Shown: in pieces, positions 1 to 7,007 of the stretch | How positions within the stretch are numbered: position 1 is the stretch's first letter | Layout: each line of letters begins with the position of its first letter | Source: an uncultured Oscillospiraceae bacterium | GTDB taxonomy: Bacteria > Bacillota > Clostridia > Oscillospirales > Oscillospiraceae | DNA length: 22,520 nucleotides | Assembly: GCA_910578735.1 (NCBI GenBank) | Contig: CAJTSQ010000007.1 | Location: 1 to 22,520 of the forward strand | Direction of reading: 5' to 3' | Notes under the pieces: model-generated | The model's database searches: none | What the model was told of the DNA's origin: nothing | The model's input: only the letters and a program-made list of their open reading frames with translations | Translations under genes and position numbers: made by a program

Positions 1-58
1 CATTGCTGCCTTCAGCACTTTACTCAAGCGGTTTTAGCCTATTGGTACAGCTTCTAAA

Positions 59-601
59 TTCTTTAGCTGTCAAAACCACAATTCCGGCCTGTGCAAGTGC
101 TCCAAGACCCACTATATCCGGCTGGAATTTCTGGAGCGGGTGGTGCTGTACGAAGTGAACCGGCTGGCCTGTTTCGTCAACGAGTACGAGGACGATTTCA
201 TCAAGGCCATGATGGGCCGCTCCGCAAAAGTGACGGAGAATGAGCAGGCCAGGAAACAGTGGGAGCAGAGGGAGAACGCCAAGCGGATCAAGGCCCTGCG
301 GCTGGAGCTGAAAAAGAGTGAGGGCCAGCGGATGGACGTTGACACGTTTCTTGAAACGGTCCGGCGGTACACCAACGCCACCGAGATTACCCAGCGCATG
401 GTGGCGGAGCTATTTGACCATATCGACGTGTACCATGCGGAAAAGCGGCACGGCGTTACCACCCAGCATATCACCATCTATTACAACTGTATCGGCGCTT
501 TCTCCGTCCCTGACCGCCGGAAAATCCCGGCTGCGGAGATCACAATGGGGACGAGAAAGGGAGTAGCCGTCAGCTACTCCCGGTCGCGGATCGCCGTATA
601 G
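59..601 (+). pseudogene. Remnant of large serine recombinase (C-terminal part, DUF4368-like)
   Basis: An open frame runs from about 59 to the stop at 599-601 and reads like the C-terminal third of a large serine recombinase (TnpX/Tn4451 type). Visible are the end of the zinc-ribbon region with a THYIR motif, the LERVVLYEVNRL helix, and a DUF4368-like tail (ITQRMVAELFDHIDVY, HYNCIGAF-like YYNCIGAF). The catalytic resolvase domain is absent, and an in-frame TAG at 35-37 closes the frame upstream. The long coiled-coil segment usually found between KAMMG and IKALRLELKK seems about 45-50 residues short compared with my recollection of the family, so an internal deletion is likely as well. No start codon with a ribosome site is visible. 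I read it as a dead mobile-element scar next to tRNA-Pro. The family call is firm; the boundaries are approximate. Confidence 0.75.
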
Positions 602-611
602 GATTTTGAGC

Positions 612-647
612 AAAAATAATGCGGAGTGTCCTCAAAGGATACTCCGC
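612..647 (-). terminator. Intrinsic terminator of tRNA-Pro
   Basis: An 11-bp stem (621-631 with 637-647, one G-U pair, 5-nt loop) lies directly behind the tRNA CCA end on the minus strand and is followed by the U-rich stretch ATTATTTTTG. On the plus strand no T-tract follows, so it acts for the tRNA, not the recombinase remnant. Confidence 0.85.
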
Positions 648-648
648 A

Positions 649-724
649 TGGTCGGAGTGCGGGGACTCGAACCCCGGGCCTCCTGCTCCCAAAGCAGGCG
701 CGCTACCAACTGCGCAACACCCCG
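649..724 (-). tRNA. tRNA-Pro (anticodon TGG)
   Basis: The minus strand folds as a 76-nt tRNA. The acceptor arm is CGGGGTG/CACTCCG with one G-U pair. The D arm contains GCGCAGTTGGTAGCGC, the anticodon loop is CTTTGGGAG with TGG at 691-689, the T arm contains GGTTCGAGTCC, and CCA is encoded at 651-649. TGG reads proline codons. The gene has its own promoter and terminator. It sits 48 bp from the end of a recombinase remnant, on the opposite strand. Confidence 0.97.
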
Positions 725-740
725 CTCTGCACAGTGTTAT

Positions 741-769
741 ATTATAATATATTTTAAAAATGATTGCAA
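741..769 (-). promoter_or_regulatory. Sigma-A promoter of tRNA-Pro
   Basis: On the minus strand TTGCAA (769-764), a 17-bp AT-rich spacer and TATAAT (746-741) form a near-consensus promoter. Predicted initiation is about 10 nt before the tRNA 5' end. The -35 hexamer is palindromic and also serves the divergent trmB promoter. Confidence 0.8.
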
Positions 770-793
770 GTATTCTATCCTATGTGATAAAAT
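764..793 (+). promoter_or_regulatory. Probable promoter of trmB, sharing the tRNA -35 box
   Basis: On the plus strand TTGCAA (764-769), an 18-bp spacer and TAAAAT (788-793) with an upstream TGTG precede trmB. The -35 hexamer is the same palindrome used on the other strand by tRNA-Pro. Confidence 0.55.
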
Positions 794-825
794 ATTTTTT
801 AATGACGATGAGAGGTGACATACCA

Positions 826-1533
826 ATGCGAATGAGAAAAAAGCCCAACTTAGCGCTCCGGATGGAGCGGTGTTCCACGCTTCTGGTCCAGGAGCCTGAA
901 AAGATGCGGGGGCACTGGCGGGAACTCTTCCCCGGGGCCTGCAAGCTGTGCCTGGAAATTGGCTGTGGGAAAGGCCGCTTTTCCGCTGAGACAGCCAGTC
1001 AATATCCCGATGTGCTGTATATCGCCCTGGAGCGGGTGGCGGACGCCATGATCGTCGCCATGGAGCGCTGTCAAGCCATGGAGCTGACCAATATCTTCTT
1101 CATTGACGGGGACGCAGCGCTGCTGCGGGACTACTTTGCCCCTGACGAGGTGGACCGGATTTACATTAACTTCTGCGACCCCTGGCCTGGGGTGAAGCAC
1201 GCCCGGCGGCGGCTGACCCATGAGCAGTTTCTAGTGCTCTACCGGGGCATCCTGGGGGACGGGGGGCAGATTCACTTCAAGAGCGACAACCGCGACCTGT
1301 TTGAGTGGTCCCTGTTCCAGTTCCCCAAGGCGGGATTTGCCCTGTCGGAGGTGACCCGGGATCTCCACCGGGAGAGCATTCAAGGGGTCATGACCGACTA
1401 TGAGGAGAAATTCCATCAGATGGGCGTCCCCATCAACCGCTGTGTGGGGACAAAGGAGCTTATGGACCCGGAGCCGGAGTTCAAGCCAATCGCGGGCCCG
1501 GTTAGACGTCCGGGGGCGGAAACATCTCGCTGA
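826..1533 (+). CDS. trmB: tRNA (guanine-N7-)-methyltransferase TrmB
   Basis: This 235-aa SAM-dependent methyltransferase makes m7G46 in the variable loop of tRNAs in the cytoplasm. The SAM-binding motif EIGCGKG is at about residues 44-50. The family signature NFCDPWP followed by HARRR lies near 115-128 (family norm NFSDPWPKKRH, so the Lys position is changed to Gly-Val-Lys), and the C-terminal TDYEEKF motif is intact. I start at ATG 826 because AGAGGTGAC sits 6-8 nt upstream and homologs begin MRMRKKPNL; a longer open frame from 760 has no such support. The gene ends 6 bp before the convergent MATE gene with no terminator between them. Length fits the family. Confidence 0.93.
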   Translation: MRMRKKPNLALRMERCSTLLVQEPEKMRGHWRELFPGACKLCLEIGCGKGRFSAETASQYPDVLYIALERVADAMIVAMERCQAMELTNIFFIDGDAALLRDYFAPDEVDRIYINFCDPWPGVKHARRRLTHEQFLVLYRGILGDGGQIHFKSDNRDLFEWSLFQFPKAGFALSEVTRDLHRESIQGVMTDYEEKFHQMGVPINRCVGTKELMDPEPEFKPIAGPVRRPGAETSR

Positions 1534-1539
1534 GAGCTG

Positions 1540-2910
1540 TTACCTCGCCTGGCCCAGCTCCTTTCGAAATTCCGTCTTAAAGTAGTGCGTAACCACTGCG
1601 GCGGACAGAAGAAAGGCCAGCAGGTCAGATAGTGCCTGGGTCTGTTCCAGCCCGGTCAGGCCAAAGCGGGCTGTCATCAGATAGACCAGGGGGATATACA
1701 GCCCCTGACGGCAGATGGCCAGCAGCACCGCCCGCCATGATTTTCCAAGGGACTGGAAAAACATATTTCCAAACACCATCACCGCCCCCAGAGGCAGGGT
1801 AAAGCACTGGTTCCGAAAGGCCCGGGTCCCGATAGCAATGACCGCAATGTCGTCCCGGCGGAACAGGGTGATGATATGGGGAGCCAGCACAAAGCCGGCC
1901 GCTGCTGCCGCCGTGAGGATTATGGTGCAGGTCTTTATGGAGAACCACACCGCCTCCTTCACCCTGTCCAGCCGACCGGCGCCGTAGTTGTAGCCCAGCA
2001 CCGGCTGAAAGCCCTGTCCAAAGCCGATAATGACGGACTGGATCAGGTTGAAAATCTTGGTGACGATGGCTAGGGCGGCCACCGCCGCGTCCCCGTAGAT
2101 ACGGGCATTGTAATTGGCGGCCATGGTGGCGGCGGACAGCACCCCCTGCCGGAAAAAGGAGGGCATTCCCTGCTTCAAAATGGACAGATAGGTCCGGGGA
2201 GAGCGGGAGATATAGGCAGGACTTACCCGCAGCTCGCTCTTCTTCAGCAGGAAGAAAGAGGTCAAAATACTCAGGCTGATACACTGGCTTAACAGGGTCG
2301 CCGCCCCCGCGCCGCCAATACCCATGTCAAACAGGTAGATAAAAATAGGATCCAGGACCATATTCAAAATGCCGCCGGTGGCCAGGCCAAAAACAGACAG
2401 ATTGGCCTTCCCCTGCCAGCGCAGCAGGTTATTCAGCGTGAAAGACAAAATCATCACCGGCGCGCCCAGGATGATGTAGAAGGCGTAGTCCAGGGCGTAG
2501 GGGTAAATGGTGTCCGTACTGCCCAGTAGCCACATCAGCTCCCTCCGAAAGCCCATCCCCAGCCCGGCCATTGTCAGGCCCAGCACCAGGGCGATGACCA
2601 CGCCGGTGGAGGCGTAGACGTTGGCCTCCTCCTCCCTGCGCTGGCCCAGCAGCCGGGACGCGATGGAGCCCGATCCCATCCCCACCGTAAACCCCACCGC
2701 CTGGATAATGGCCATCAGAGAAAACACCACCCCCACCGCGCCGGAGGCGCTGGTGTTCAGCTGGGAGACAAAATAGGTATCCGCCATGTTATAGACGGAG
2801 GTCACCAGCATGCTGACTATGGTGGGGGCCGCCAGGGAGAGAATCAGCTGGGAAATCGGGGTCTCCAGCATTTTCTTCCGCTGGCTCTGCCCAGTACTGC
2901 TGCCGTCCAT
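1540..2910 (-). CDS. MATE family multidrug/Na+ efflux transporter
   Basis: A 456-aa integral membrane protein of the MATE (DinF/NorM-like) family, expected to export cationic compounds in exchange for Na+ or H+. The N-terminus ISQLILSLAAPTIVSMLVTS is typical, followed by YNMADTYFVSQL. About twelve hydrophobic segments are spread evenly along the chain, and the second half repeats the first with VLGYNYGAGR. The start ATG at 2910 has a strong AAAGGAGG 7 nt upstream. No promoter is evident in the 58 bp after ybaB, so expression may depend on read-through of the hairpin at 2935-2961. The substrate cannot be told from sequence. It occupies the place where recR often follows ybaB. Confidence 0.9.
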   Translation of the reverse strand: MDGSSTGQSQRKKMLETPISQLILSLAAPTIVSMLVTSVYNMADTYFVSQLNTSASGAVGVVFSLMAIIQAVGFTVGMGSGSIASRLLGQRREEEANVYASTGVVIALVLGLTMAGLGMGFRRELMWLLGSTDTIYPYALDYAFYIILGAPVMILSFTLNNLLRWQGKANLSVFGLATGGILNMVLDPIFIYLFDMGIGGAGAATLLSQCISLSILTSFFLLKKSELRVSPAYISRSPRTYLSILKQGMPSFFRQGVLSAATMAANYNARIYGDAAVAALAIVTKIFNLIQSVIIGFGQGFQPVLGYNYGAGRLDRVKEAVWFSIKTCTIILTAAAAAGFVLAPHIITLFRRDDIAVIAIGTRAFRNQCFTLPLGAVMVFGNMFFQSLGKSWRAVLLAICRQGLYIPLVYLMTARFGLTGLEQTQALSDLLAFLLSAAVVTHYFKTEFRKELGQAR

Positions 2911-2934
2911 GTTCCCACCTCCTTTCCAAAGGTG

Positions 2935-2961
2935 AAAGGGCTGTCTGTCAGACAGCCCTTT
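2935..2961 (-). terminator. Hairpin between ybaB and the MATE gene
   Basis: An 11-bp stem (AAAGGGCTGTC / GACAGCCCTTT) with a TGTCA loop lies just after the ybaB stop. In the minus direction only a short interrupted T stretch follows, while the plus direction has TTTTTT. It may therefore be a leaky terminator for the dnaX-ybaB transcript. Confidence 0.55.
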
Positions 2962-2968
2962 TTTCGCT

Positions 2969-3319
2969 TCACAGGCCCAGACCGCCCAGGTTCAGCCCCC
3001 CTGTGAGGGACTGCATGGTGCTGGCGGCATCGGTGTCGGCGGCCCGCATGGCCTCGTTGACCGCAGCCACAACCATGTCCTGAAGCATCTCCACATCATC
3101 GGGATCTACCGCCTCCGGATCGATGGTCAGCTTTTTCAGCTCGTGCTTGCCGTTGACAACGGCGGTAACAACGCCCCCGCCGGAGGCGGCGGAATACTCC
3201 TTCTCCTGGAGCTCCTGCTGCATACGCAGCATGTCCTGCTGCATCTTCTGGGCCTGCTTAATCATGTTCATATTCATGCCGCCGCCCATACCGGGCATCC
3301 GCCCATATCCCTTTGCCAT
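2969..3319 (-). CDS. ybaB: YbaB/EbfC family nucleoid-associated protein
   Basis: A 116-aa YbaB/EbfC protein, a small dimeric DNA-binding protein of the nucleoid. The core is visible: NMIKQAQKMQQDMLRMQQEL (helix), then SAASGGGVVTAVVNGKHELKKLTIDP and a C-terminal helix VEMLQDMVVAAVNEAM. The Met/Gly-rich N-terminus GYGRMPGMGGGMNMN is common in Clostridia. ATG 3319 is chosen because AAAGGAG lies 8 nt upstream; a longer frame reaches into the dnaX end. It follows dnaX by 13 bp and is surely co-transcribed with it. The frequent third partner, recR, is not next to it. Confidence 0.93.
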   Translation of the reverse strand: MAKGYGRMPGMGGGMNMNMIKQAQKMQQDMLRMQQELQEKEYSAASGGGVVTAVVNGKHELKKLTIDPEAVDPDDVEMLQDMVVAAVNEAMRAADTDAASTMQSLTGGLNLGGLGL

Positions 3320-3332
3320 TTTGAAAACTCCT

Positions 3333-5069
3333 TTACTGTATGGTAATGTTATCAAACTGTCCGCCGAAGGATAGCAAGTCATCCAGGGGGTCTTTCTCCG
3401 CCGCTTTCGGGGCAGCGGCCTCCGCCGGCGGCGGGGCGCCCGTAATCACGCTGACCTGGGGCTGTCCGCCAAAGGAGGCGGCCGCCGCCTGAGCCAGCTT
3501 TTCCAGCACTGCCGGCTTGTTCAGCATGGAGCGGGTGAACTCACTGTCCACCCAGAGGGTAAGCTTCCCGTTTTTCCACACCCCGGCCACCTTGGCTGGG
3601 TTGTTTAGGTAAGGTATCACCGTGGGCGGCACCTTCCCCCGCAGGCCTGCCGCGAAGGAGGGCCAGAAGGCGCTGTCGCCGCCCCCCTGCTCCGCCGGTT
3701 TAGGCCGCTCCGGTTTCGGTTCGTCGAAGACGCGCTCCGGCTCCTCCGGAGGCTCGTCAGGCAGAGGCGGGCGCTCCTCCTCCCAGGGGGGGGAATCGCC
3801 CTCTTTGTGGGGCCCGACGACCTCGGCGGGCTGCTTTTTTACAGCATCTTCCACCCTGGATGCCCCATCCAGGCGGCCAGGTCTCACAGGGTTTCTGCCG
3901 GACTCGGGGACAGCGGCCGTCACCCCTTGGGCCAGCCGCTCCTCCAGCCGGGCGATTCGGGCGGACAGGCCGGCGAAGGACTCGTCCAGCCCCTCGTCGC
4001 TCAAGCGGATGATGCACAACTCCGCGTCGGTGCGCCGGTTGGAGCTGCGGGCCAAGCCGGCCCCCGCCGTCTGAAGCTGGGTGAGCATCTGGAGCAGACG
4101 GGGGGCGGACAGCCGCTCCCCCAGGCGGCGCAGGGTGGCCTCGTCGTAGCCCCCGGCCATCAGGGCTCCGCCCCCCTGGGGGGCAGTCTTCCTCAGCAGC
4201 AGGTCTCGGGCCAGGGAGGACAGCTCCCCTAAAACCGAGCCCACATCCTTGCCGTTGCCGTAGAGGCGGGCCAGGGTATTCAGCGCCCCGGCGGTGTCCC
4301 GGGCGGCCAGCTGCTCCATGAGGGCGGCGGTCTCCACATTGCCCGCCAACCCCAGGGTATCCAGGATGGCCTGCTCGTCCACGGCGGCTTTGCCCCCGAC
4401 GCACTGGTCCAGCAGGGACAGGGCGTCCCGCAGGCCGCCGTCGGCCAGCCGGGCCAGCAGAGCAGCCCCCTCCCGGGTCAGAGGGATTCTCTCCTGCTCC
4501 GCCACATACTCCAGCCGCTGGGCAATCTGCATGGGCAGAATGCGCTTGAAGGAGAACTGCTGACACCGGCTCTTGATGGTGGCGGGCACCTTGTGCAGCT
4601 CCGTTGTGGCTAAAATGAACAGCAGATGGGGGGGCGGCTCCTCCAAAATTTTCAGCAGGGCGTTGAAGGCGGGGGTAGACAGCATGTGGACCTCGTCCAC
4701 GATGTACACGCGCTTACGGACGGCGGCGGGGGTATACACCGCCTCGTCCCGCAGGGCCCGGACCTGGTCCACCCCGTTGTTGGAGGCGGCGTCCAGCTCC
4801 AGCACGTCCAGGATGGAGCCGTTTTCAATGCCCAGGCAGGCCGGACAGGCGTTGCAGGGACTGCCGTCCCGGGGATTTTCGCAGTTCACCGCCCGGGCCA
4901 AAATCTTGGCGCAGGTGGTCTTGCCCGTCCCCCGAGTGCCGGTGAACAGATAGGCGTGGGACAGCCGGTCCGCAGCCACCTGCCGTTTCAGCGTCTCGGT
5001 GATGTGCTCCTGTCCCACCACGTCGTCAAAGGTTTTGGGCCGCCACTTGCGGTACAGAGCTTGGTACAT
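3333..5069 (-). CDS. dnaX: DNA polymerase III subunit gamma/tau
   Basis: A 578-aa clamp-loader ATPase of the replisome. The AAA+ motor has the Walker A motif GTRGTGKT (44-51), a four-cysteine zinc module (C63, C72, C75, C78), Walker B DEVHML (125-130) and the sensor/arginine-finger region ATTELHKVPATIKSRCQQ. After about residue 370 comes a Pro/Glu-rich linker and a tau-type C-terminal domain. ATG 5069 has GGGGAGGTGAG just upstream and overlaps the previous stop by one base (TGATG), which suggests translational coupling. At codons 411-412 (3840-3834) lies A AAA AAG, the slippery heptamer of E. coli dnaX. A -1 shift there would give a gamma-like product of about 437 aa ending at 3757. The linker also has an 8-C run. 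Confidence 0.96.
   Translation of the reverse strand: MYQALYRKWRPKTFDDVVGQEHITETLKRQVAADRLSHAYLFTGTRGTGKTTCAKILARAVNCENPRDGSPCNACPACLGIENGSILDVLELDAASNNGVDQVRALRDEAVYTPAAVRKRVYIVDEVHMLSTPAFNALLKILEEPPPHLLFILATTELHKVPATIKSRCQQFSFKRILPMQIAQRLEYVAEQERIPLTREGAALLARLADGGLRDALSLLDQCVGGKAAVDEQAILDTLGLAGNVETAALMEQLAARDTAGALNTLARLYGNGKDVGSVLGELSSLARDLLLRKTAPQGGGALMAGGYDEATLRRLGERLSAPRLLQMLTQLQTAGAGLARSSNRRTDAELCIIRLSDEGLDESFAGLSARIARLEERLAQGVTAAVPESGRNPVRPGRLDGASRVEDAVKKQPAEVVGPHKEGDSPPWEEERPPLPDEPPEEPERVFDEPKPERPKPAEQGGGDSAFWPSFAAGLRGKVPPTVIPYLNNPAKVAGVWKNGKLTLWVDSEFTRSMLNKPAVLEKLAQAAAASFGGQPQVSVITGAPPPAEAAAPKAAEKDPLDDLLSFGGQFDNITIQ
3757..3859 (-). promoter_or_regulatory. Candidate programmed -1 frameshift signal in dnaX
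   Basis: The heptamer A AAA AAG (3840-3834) is in the correct phase (GTA AAA AAG). A Shine-Dalgarno-like AGGGTGG ends 10 nt upstream, as in E. coli dnaX. A GCCCG/CGGGC stem with a small inner stem begins 2 nt downstream, closer than the usual 5-9 nt. The -1 frame adds 25 codons and stops at 3759-3757. Frameshifting itself is inferred. Confidence 0.55.
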
Positions 5070-5371
5070 CAGCTCACCTCCCCAGAATTGAATTGCAGTT
5101 CGATTTCACGTAAAACAGCGTCGCCATGGTCATCATGCGCCATGAGAAAAAAGCCGCTCCAGTTATCCCAGCCAAGCGTGATTGGGGCATCGTCAATCCG
5201 GATTTCACCAGCGGCAGCGGAGAGGTCCATTCCAACCCTGGACCCCATCTGAAGGCGAAGGCCAAAGTGTGTTTTCAATCGGGAAAGGACCCAGGAGACG
5301 GCGTCCGGCTCCAGACCCTCATTGTCCAAGGTGTTGTGCCCATTGCTGACTTGGTATCGCTTCCAGGCCAT
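5069..5371 (-). CDS. Hypothetical 100-aa protein between SRP RNA and dnaX
   Basis: I do not recognise a family. The 100-aa product begins MAWKRYQVSNGHNTLDNEGL and contains DDAPITLGWDNWSGFFLMA, with no signal peptide, membrane segment or cysteine, so it is probably a small soluble alpha/beta protein. ATG 5371 is preceded by GAGGAGAGG at suitable distance; an upstream extension would run into the SRP RNA. Its stop overlaps the dnaX start by one base, which argues for real, coupled translation. It lies about 30 nt after the end of the SRP RNA, just beyond the RNA's T-tract, so it likely depends on read-through from the SRP promoter. B. subtilis has scr directly followed by dnaX, so this insert is unusual. 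Confidence 0.75.
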   Translation of the reverse strand: MAWKRYQVSNGHNTLDNEGLEPDAVSWVLSRLKTHFGLRLQMGSRVGMDLSAAAGEIRIDDAPITLGWDNWSGFFLMAHDDHGDAVLREIELQFNSGEVS

Positions 5372-5401
5372 CCTTGCGTTCCTCTCCTCAAAAACGTTCG
5401 T

Positions 5402-5702
5402 CTCGATGCAAAGCAAGACCGCACACCGGCCTTTGAAGCGTGGGACATACCCGTTACCTGGACAGCCGGCTCAAGACCAGCAACCCCACGGCACACGGGG
5501 CCATCCGCTTAGTGCTGCTCGGTTCCCCGCCTGACACGGTTCACGGCAGCCCCGTTGCGCGGGACCGGTCTATCATCACTGCTTTTCCAGGGCAGACAGT
5601 ACCTCCACACGTCCGGGGGCCGGGATTCATCCCCGCTATAGCGGATTGCGGGTACAGGGCACCGCTATCTCCCCGACTAGTGCGGCCTTGCTCTGCACCG
5701 AG
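5402..5702 (-). ncRNA. ffs: Signal recognition particle RNA, large bacterial type
   Basis: The minus strand carries a roughly 300-nt Bacillota-type SRP RNA, which with Ffh targets membrane proteins to the translocon. The terminal helix pairs 5702-5680 with 5424-5402 over more than 20 bp. The 5' Alu-like part contains TGCCCTGTACCCGCAATCCG. Helix 8 has the Ffh-binding loop GTCAGG...AGCAGC around a GNRA tetraloop (CGG-GGAA-CCG, 5521-5529), a covarying version of the usual TCC-GGAA-GGA. A T-tract (5394-5390) follows the closing helix. Position upstream of dnaX matches the B. subtilis scr locus. Exact processed ends are not determinable here. Confidence 0.92.
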
Positions 5703-5722
5703 GCGGAACAAAAGCTTTCTTT

Positions 5723-5751
5723 ATTGTACTATATTCTCTCCGTTTTATCAA
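5723..5751 (-). promoter_or_regulatory. Sigma-A promoter of the SRP RNA / dnaX unit
   Basis: TTGATA (5751-5746), a 17-bp spacer and TACAAT (5728-5723) on the minus strand. Initiation would fall about 15 nt before the SRP RNA terminal helix. Confidence 0.75.
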
Positions 5752-5772
5752 TCATTATTTTCAACAGTTTAG

Positions 5773-5803
5773 AAAAAATTGGAGCGGCACCAGCCGCTCC
5801 AAT
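5773..5803 (-). terminator. Intrinsic terminator of the polysaccharide deacetylase gene
   Basis: A perfect 11-bp stem (5778-5788 with 5793-5803), 4-nt loop, then TTTTTT on the minus strand, directly after the deacetylase stop. It separates this gene from the SRP RNA promoter. Confidence 0.92.
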
Positions 5804-5808
5804 CACCG

Positions 5809-6879
5809 TCACTTCGGGTAGGCATAGACGATGGGCCGGACCTCCGGGGTCAGGGCGTCAAAGGTAAAGCCCTCCGCCTGATAGCCCTCAATAATGGCGG
5901 GCAGAGCCTTCACTGTGTTGACGTGGCTCTTGCTGTCGTGCATCAGGACGATGGCCCGGCGGGCACTGCCCGCCTTATTCAAGGCGTTCTGCGCCAGCAC
6001 CGAGGCGGAGGGGGACTTGCGCACCGCGTCGCCGTTGGTCCGGTTCCAGTCGTAATAGACAAAGCCCCGCCGCACCATCTCGCTGACAATCTCTTGGTAG
6101 ATGTCGCCGTTATAGGCGTTGATGCTCCCCCCTGGGAAGCGGAAAATCTGGGGGGCCGTTCCGGTGGCCTCTAAAATCAGGTTGTACATCTTGGAAAAGT
6201 CCTCCAGATAGGCCTCCACCGAGTCGTAAATTTTGTTGTAGTCGTGGGTATAGCTGTGGACCGCCAGGGTGTGGCCGGCGGCCACGATGTCCCGCATCCA
6301 CTGCTTGGACTGCTCCGAGGTCTTGCCCACCACGAAGAAGGTGGCCTTCACGTGGTAGCGTTCCAAAACTTCCAAAATCTCCGGCGTCCTGGCGGAGGGG
6401 CCGTCGTCAAAGGTGAGGTAGCACACCTTATCCGCGTCGATGCTGTTGTGTTTGGCCGGCTGGGCATAGAGCTCCGGATACAGCTCCTGGTAGGCGGGCA
6501 GCTCCGGGCCCGAGTCCTCCCCCCGAACCACATCCTGTCCCTCCCCCGGCCGGTCCTGCGTCTGGAGCCCCTCCACGGTGGGCTCCTCCTCAACGGGGAT
6601 TACGGGCCCATCCTGGGAACTCTGGAGGTGGGCCAGCTCCGTCCGGGTCTGCTCCAGGCTGGCTCCCAGCATGACGGACAGACCGCTGGGAAGCAGGATT
6701 GCCGCAGCCAGGGCCAAAAGGGCCAGGGGATGGAGCTTCCGCTTCTTTCCGGCCAGCCGGGAGGGAGCCTTCCGCTCCTCTCCGGTTCTGCCGGTTTCAG
6801 CGGCCTCAGTGACCTCGGCGGCCGGCTCCTCTTCCGGCTTAGTCTCCAGCGGCTGCCCAAATATATTATACTCCGCCAT
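5809..6879 (-). CDS. Membrane-anchored polysaccharide deacetylase (NodB domain)
   Basis: A 356-aa type II membrane protein. A charged cytoplasmic N-terminus is followed by one membrane segment (about 50-72), an acidic linker and an extracellular NodB (carbohydrate esterase 4) domain. All catalytic motifs are present: TFDDGP (156-161, metal and base Asp), HSYTH (208-212), RFPGG (247-251), DWN (277-279) and LMHDS with His314. Such enzymes remove N-acetyl groups from peptidoglycan (PgdA-like) or another surface glycan; the substrate cannot be fixed here. I prefer ATG 6879 because GGGGAG lies 9 nt upstream, whereas for the ATG at 6888 it would be only one base away. It is a single-gene unit with its own promoter and terminator, beside a cell-wall hydrolase cluster. 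Confidence 0.92.
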   Translation of the reverse strand: MAEYNIFGQPLETKPEEEPAAEVTEAAETGRTGEERKAPSRLAGKKRKLHPLALLALAAAILLPSGLSVMLGASLEQTRTELAHLQSSQDGPVIPVEEEPTVEGLQTQDRPGEGQDVVRGEDSGPELPAYQELYPELYAQPAKHNSIDADKVCYLTFDDGPSARTPEILEVLERYHVKATFFVVGKTSEQSKQWMRDIVAAGHTLAVHSYTHDYNKIYDSVEAYLEDFSKMYNLILEATGTAPQIFRFPGGSINAYNGDIYQEIVSEMVRRGFVYYDWNRTNGDAVRKSPSASVLAQNALNKAGSARRAIVLMHDSKSHVNTVKALPAIIEGYQAEGFTFDALTPEVRPIVYAYPK

Positions 6880-6927
6880 TGCGCCCATCTCCCCGTGTTC
6901 GGCATAATTCGACCTAAATCAAACTCT

Positions 6928-6956
6928 ATTCTATAACCAAATACGCCGGATGACAA
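6928..6956 (-). promoter_or_regulatory. Sigma-A promoter of the deacetylase gene
   Basis: TTGTCA (6956-6951), 17 bp, TAGAAT (6933-6928) on the minus strand, about 50 bp before the start codon. Confidence 0.7.
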
Positions 6957-6973
6957 GCCTTAATTTTTCCCAG

Positions 6974-7001
6974 AAAAAGGCCCCGCCGCAGGCAGGGCCT
7001 T
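6974..7001 (-). terminator. Intrinsic terminator of the ftsEX-M23 unit
   Basis: An 11-bp GC-rich stem (6977-6987 with 6991-7001, one G-T pair, 3-nt loop) followed by TTTTT on the minus strand, 6 bp after the M23 stop. Confidence 0.9.
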
Positions 7002-7007
7002 GGATGA

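Noticed and set aside
621..660. Possible attachment-site duplication between the tRNA 3' end and the adjacent hairpin arm (CGGAGTG shared)
   Set aside because: Only about 7 bases match, and the hairpin is fully explained as the tRNA terminator.
3757..4566. 269-codon minus-strand frame inside dnaX as an independent gene
   Set aside because: It is the -1 frame of dnaX with low-complexity Gly/Pro/Arg/Ala content; only its last 25 codons matter, as the frameshift tail.
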